Assembly (NCBI GenBank): GCA_030849945.1
Contig: JAVDKK010000001.1
Span: forward strand, 1,054,001 to 1,118,000
Reading direction: 5' to 3'
Source of the DNA: Schauerella fraxinea
GTDB taxonomy: Bacteria > Pseudomonadota > Gammaproteobacteria > Burkholderiales > Burkholderiaceae_B
Length of the DNA: 64,000 bases
Shown: positions 61,978-64,000 of the stretch, piece after piece
How the letters are laid out: each line of letters starts with the position of its first letter
Position numbering within the stretch: the stretch's first letter is position 1
Made by a program: the position numbers and the translations under genes
The notes under the pieces: model-generated
Databases searched by the model: none
What the model was told of the DNA's origin: nothing
Seen by the model: only the letters and a program-made list of their open reading frames with translations

Positions 61978-62961
61978 TTATTCGCTCTTGATGCCGGCGT
62001 CTTTGATCACGGTACGCCATTTCTCGATCTCGGCCAGCTGGAAGGTGGCGAAGGCTGCCGAGTCGCGGCCGTCCGGTTGTACGCCCAATTGCAGCAGCTT
62101 GGCCCGTACCTCAGGGATTTTTACGACAGCGGCGATCTCGGTCGCCATCTTTGCCACGATGGGGGCGGGCGTGCCGGCGGGCGCGAAAATGCCTTGCCAC
62201 GACTGCATCTCGAATCCCGGCAGGCCCTGCTCGGCGAGGGGCTTCACACCGGGCAAATCGTCCAGGGGTTTGGCCGACGTGACGCCGAGCACCTTCACGC
62301 GTTTGGCATCGATCATGGGGCGGGCAGCCGCTACGGTTTCGAAGATCACGTCGATCTGGCCGCCGATCAGATCCACCATGGCTTGCGAGCCGCCTTTGTA
62401 GATGATCTGACGCATGCGCGTTTTGGAGATCGATTGAAACAGCTCGCCCGACAAATGCTGCGAGGTGCCGGCACCGGCCGAACCGTAGGTGAGACCATCG
62501 GGATCGGCGCGCGCGGCATCGATCACATCCTGCACGGTGTTGAAGCGGCTATCGGCTCGCACCACGAGCGCGTTGCTCACCATGCCCACCAGCGAGACCG
62601 GGACGAAATCTTTCACCGGGTCATACCCCAGCGATTTGATGAAGAAGGGATTGACCGCATGGGTGGTGATGGTGCCGCCCATCACGGTGTAGCCATCGGG
62701 CTCAGCGCGGGCAACCTGTTGCGTACCCACCAGGCCCGATACGCCCGGCTTGTTTTCCACGATGACCGACTGGCCAAGTCGGGTGCTCAATTGTTCGGCC
62801 ATCAAGCGCGCCACCCCATCCGATACCCCGCCCGGCGAGAAGGGCACGATGTAGCGGATCGGTTTGGTGGGCCATGCCGGGGCGGCCTGTGCGTGTGCAA
62901 GCGGGCCGGCGAGCGCGAACGCTGCGGTGCAGATCACGCTGCGGATCAGATGCCATGTCAT
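61978..62961 (-). CDS. TctC/Bug-type periplasmic solute-binding protein (second copy)
   Basis: A 327-residue protein with a signal peptide (residues 1-24, HAQA cleavage) and the Bug core: PTKPIRYIVPFSPGGVSDGV, VVENKPGVSGLVGT and LTYGSAGAGTSQHLSGELF. It probably captures a sugar acid or other carboxylate whose breakdown uses the neighbouring aldolase. No tctAB genes are in the window, so transport partners lie elsewhere. It shares the family with the gene at 14874 but is clearly a separate paralogue. Confidence 0.88.
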   Translation of the reverse strand: MTWHLIRSVICTAAFALAGPLAHAQAAPAWPTKPIRYIVPFSPGGVSDGVARLMAEQLSTRLGQSVIVENKPGVSGLVGTQQVARAEPDGYTVMGGTITTHAVNPFFIKSLGYDPVKDFVPVSLVGMVSNALVVRADSRFNTVQDVIDAARADPDGLTYGSAGAGTSQHLSGELFQSISKTRMRQIIYKGGSQAMVDLIGGQIDVIFETVAAARPMIDAKRVKVLGVTSAKPLDDLPGVKPLAEQGLPGFEMQSWQGIFAPAGTPAPIVAKMATEIAAVVKIPEVRAKLLQLGVQPDGRDSAAFATFQLAEIEKWRTVIKDAGIKSE

Positions 62962-63025
62962 TATTTTGTCTCCATGATTGAATCGGTGGATTGGTGGCGC
63001 CAGCGGCGCTCCAGTCCTGTGTTGT

Positions 63026-63091
63026 CGAATACGGCCAATGTTGTTGGCCGGGTTTTACGTTGAGTCGACGAATACGGCCAGTGTGGTCGGT
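63026..63091. repeat. Paired CGAATACGGCCA motifs in the gap after the LacI-type gene
   Basis: CGAATACGGCCA occurs at 63026-63037 and 63069-63080, 43 bases apart, each followed by a related GTT/GTGG(T/C)CGG stretch. The first also forms an inverted repeat, CGGCCAA-TGTTG-TTGGCCG (63032-63050), followed by GGTTTTA. It lies between the LacI-type stop and the Bug-protein start, where a regulator site would be expected. Confidence 0.5.
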
Positions 63092-63185
63092 CGCCTCTAA
63101 TGCGTTGCGTCGTGGCTTGCGTCGGTTCGCAGCGGCGTCGGATCGAGCCGGTCGGGTCGTTGATGACGGCCGATTGGCATTGGCC

Positions 63186-64000
63186 TCAAGCATGCCGAAT
63201 CGTGTCCCGTTCCACGAGCAGGCACGGCACCACCACATCGCGTGCGCGCAAGACGCCGTGCATCTGCTCGCTGAGCAACGCCACCGTGGCATCCACCATG
63301 GGTTCCACTTCCTGGCGCACGGTCGTCAGGCGATAGCCGCCCCAGGCGGCCTGCGGCACGTCGTCGAATCCGATCAAGCCCACGTCGTGCGGCACGTTCA
63401 GGCCCAGCTCGTGGCGCATCACATCCAGCGCGGCGATCGCCATGTGATCGTTGGCGGCAAAGAGCGCGTCGAGGTTCGACCCCGGGGCAAAAAGACGCCG
63501 CGTGGCAGCCCGCGCCAGATCGAAGTTGTAGTGGCCCACCTCACGCTGCGCGACCTGCATGCCGGCTTGCGCCAGGGCATCGTTGAAGCCGCGCTCGCGC
63601 TCGCGACTGGTCGAGGAATCTTCCAGCCCCGCAAGAAAACCGATGCGGCGATAGCCGCGCGACACCAGCAGTTCAGCCGCCATGCGGCCACCGGCGTAGT
63701 TGTCGGACGTGACGGAACTGGTGGCGTGGCGCGCCAAGCCGCCGATATCGGAGATCCGATTGAACTGCACGACCGGGATGCCCAAGTCGGCGCAACTACC
63801 GGCCAGCGTGCGTGAAAGCCGTGCCGATGCCATGACCACGCCGTCGGCTTGATACTGCAGGATCTCTGCGAGCACACCATCGGCCGCTTCGTCGATCTCG
63901 GCGATGAACATCAGCACGTGATAGCCCTCGCTCTGCAACTTCTGCGAGAGCTTTTCGATCACCAACGGATAAAACTGGTTTTCGAGATAGCTCATCACGA
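63186..64000 (-). CDS. LacI-family transcriptional regulator, C-terminal part (cut by window edge)
   Basis: About 271 residues are in the window; the N-terminal helix-turn-helix lies beyond 64000, since coding continues without a start at the edge. The visible part is a periplasmic-binding-protein-like sugar domain: MSYLENQFYPLVIEKLSQ, ADGVVMASARLS, YRRIGFLAGLEDSSTSRERE, and the family hallmarks AANDHMAIAALDVM and VGLIGFDDVPQA. It most likely senses the acid taken up by the Bug protein and controls the aldolase unit, which is on the same strand downstream. The effector is unknown. Confidence 0.85.
   Translation of the reverse strand, partial: VMSYLENQFYPLVIEKLSQKLQSEGYHVLMFIAEIDEAADGVLAEILQYQADGVVMASARLSRTLAGSCADLGIPVVQFNRISDIGGLARHATSSVTSDNYAGGRMAAELLVSRGYRRIGFLAGLEDSSTSRERERGFNDALAQAGMQVAQREVGHYNFDLARAATRRLFAPGSNLDALFAANDHMAIAALDVMRHELGLNVPHDVGLIGFDDVPQAAWGGYRLTTVRQEVEPMVDATVALLSEQMHGVLRARDVVVPCLLVERDTIRHA

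Overview
The window is a high-GC, gene-dense stretch of a betaproteobacterial chromosome. It most likely comes from the Burkholderiales, and the Alcaligenaceae (Bordetella/Achromobacter relatives) fit best. The reasons are the gene order (rsmB-ntrYX-trkA/trkH; gpsA-secB-grxC-rhodanese-gpmA-envC-ctpA; slmA-nucleotidase-argB; kdsD-kdsC-lptCAB-hpf-ptsN-hprK), two orphan TctC/Bug-type periplasmic binding proteins, a Gram-negative type porin and an HPr kinase. This placement is inference; no rRNA or tRNA gene is visible in the window. Nearly everything is core housekeeping. I see no insertion sequence, prophage, CRISPR array or integrase.

Layout. 1-10128: the edge of dusC, then rsmB, a DUF4390 protein, ntrY, ntrX, trkA, a membrane GGDEF protein and trkH, packed with ATGA overlaps. 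10.2-10.85 kb: a small, less GC-rich HigB/HigA-type toxin-antitoxin pair. 11.2-18.3 kb: ybdK-like ligase, bioC, comF, trmL, a Bug protein, gpsA, secB, grxC and a rhodanese. 18.5-24.8 kb: gpmA, an EnvC-like factor, a CtpA protease, a MoeB/ThiF E1-like enzyme and an FAD oxidase. 25.1-28.4 kb: slmA, a HAD nucleotidase, argB and a MetQ-like protein. 28.6-34.4 kb: tlpA, dolP, diaA, yraN, rsmI, rlpA and rapZ. 34.5-36.6 kb: two multihaem cytochromes c. 36.6-42.5 kb: hprK, ptsN, hpf, lptBAC, kdsC and kdsD. 42.7-51.8 kb: purT, a structured intergenic element, then a GbsR/MarR-type regulator with cydA-cydB-cydX-cydD-cydC, and apt. 52-57 kb: LysR regulator, porin, ilvA and a YqaA-like protein. 57-61 kb: one 1320-residue FAD/iron-sulfur oxidoreductase. 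61-64 kb: aldolase, Bug protein and a LacI-type regulator cut by the window end.

How the parts connect. Lipopolysaccharide core building and export are together (kdsD, kdsC, lptC, lptA, lptB). The nitrogen-PTS side (ptsN, hprK, rapZ) and the Trk potassium system are both present; in E. coli EIIA-Ntr binds TrkA, so the two ends of the window may be linked. rpoN (sigma-54) is missing from its usual place between lptB and hpf, and NtrX here has no AAA+ sigma-54 activation domain. The two observations fit one story: sigma-54 lost or moved, with NtrX reworked into a simple DNA-binding regulator.

Strongest leads: (1) the sigma-54-free NtrYX coupled to trkA-GGDEF-trkH, with a diguanylate cyclase inserted between the two potassium-uptake genes; (2) a perfect 20-bp palindrome lying on the -10 box of the gbsR-cydABXDC promoter; (3) a multi-hairpin element between purT and that promoter; (4) a pair of orphan cytochromes c splitting the usual hprK-rapZ neighbourhood. 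I found no clearly new multi-gene defence or metabolic system.
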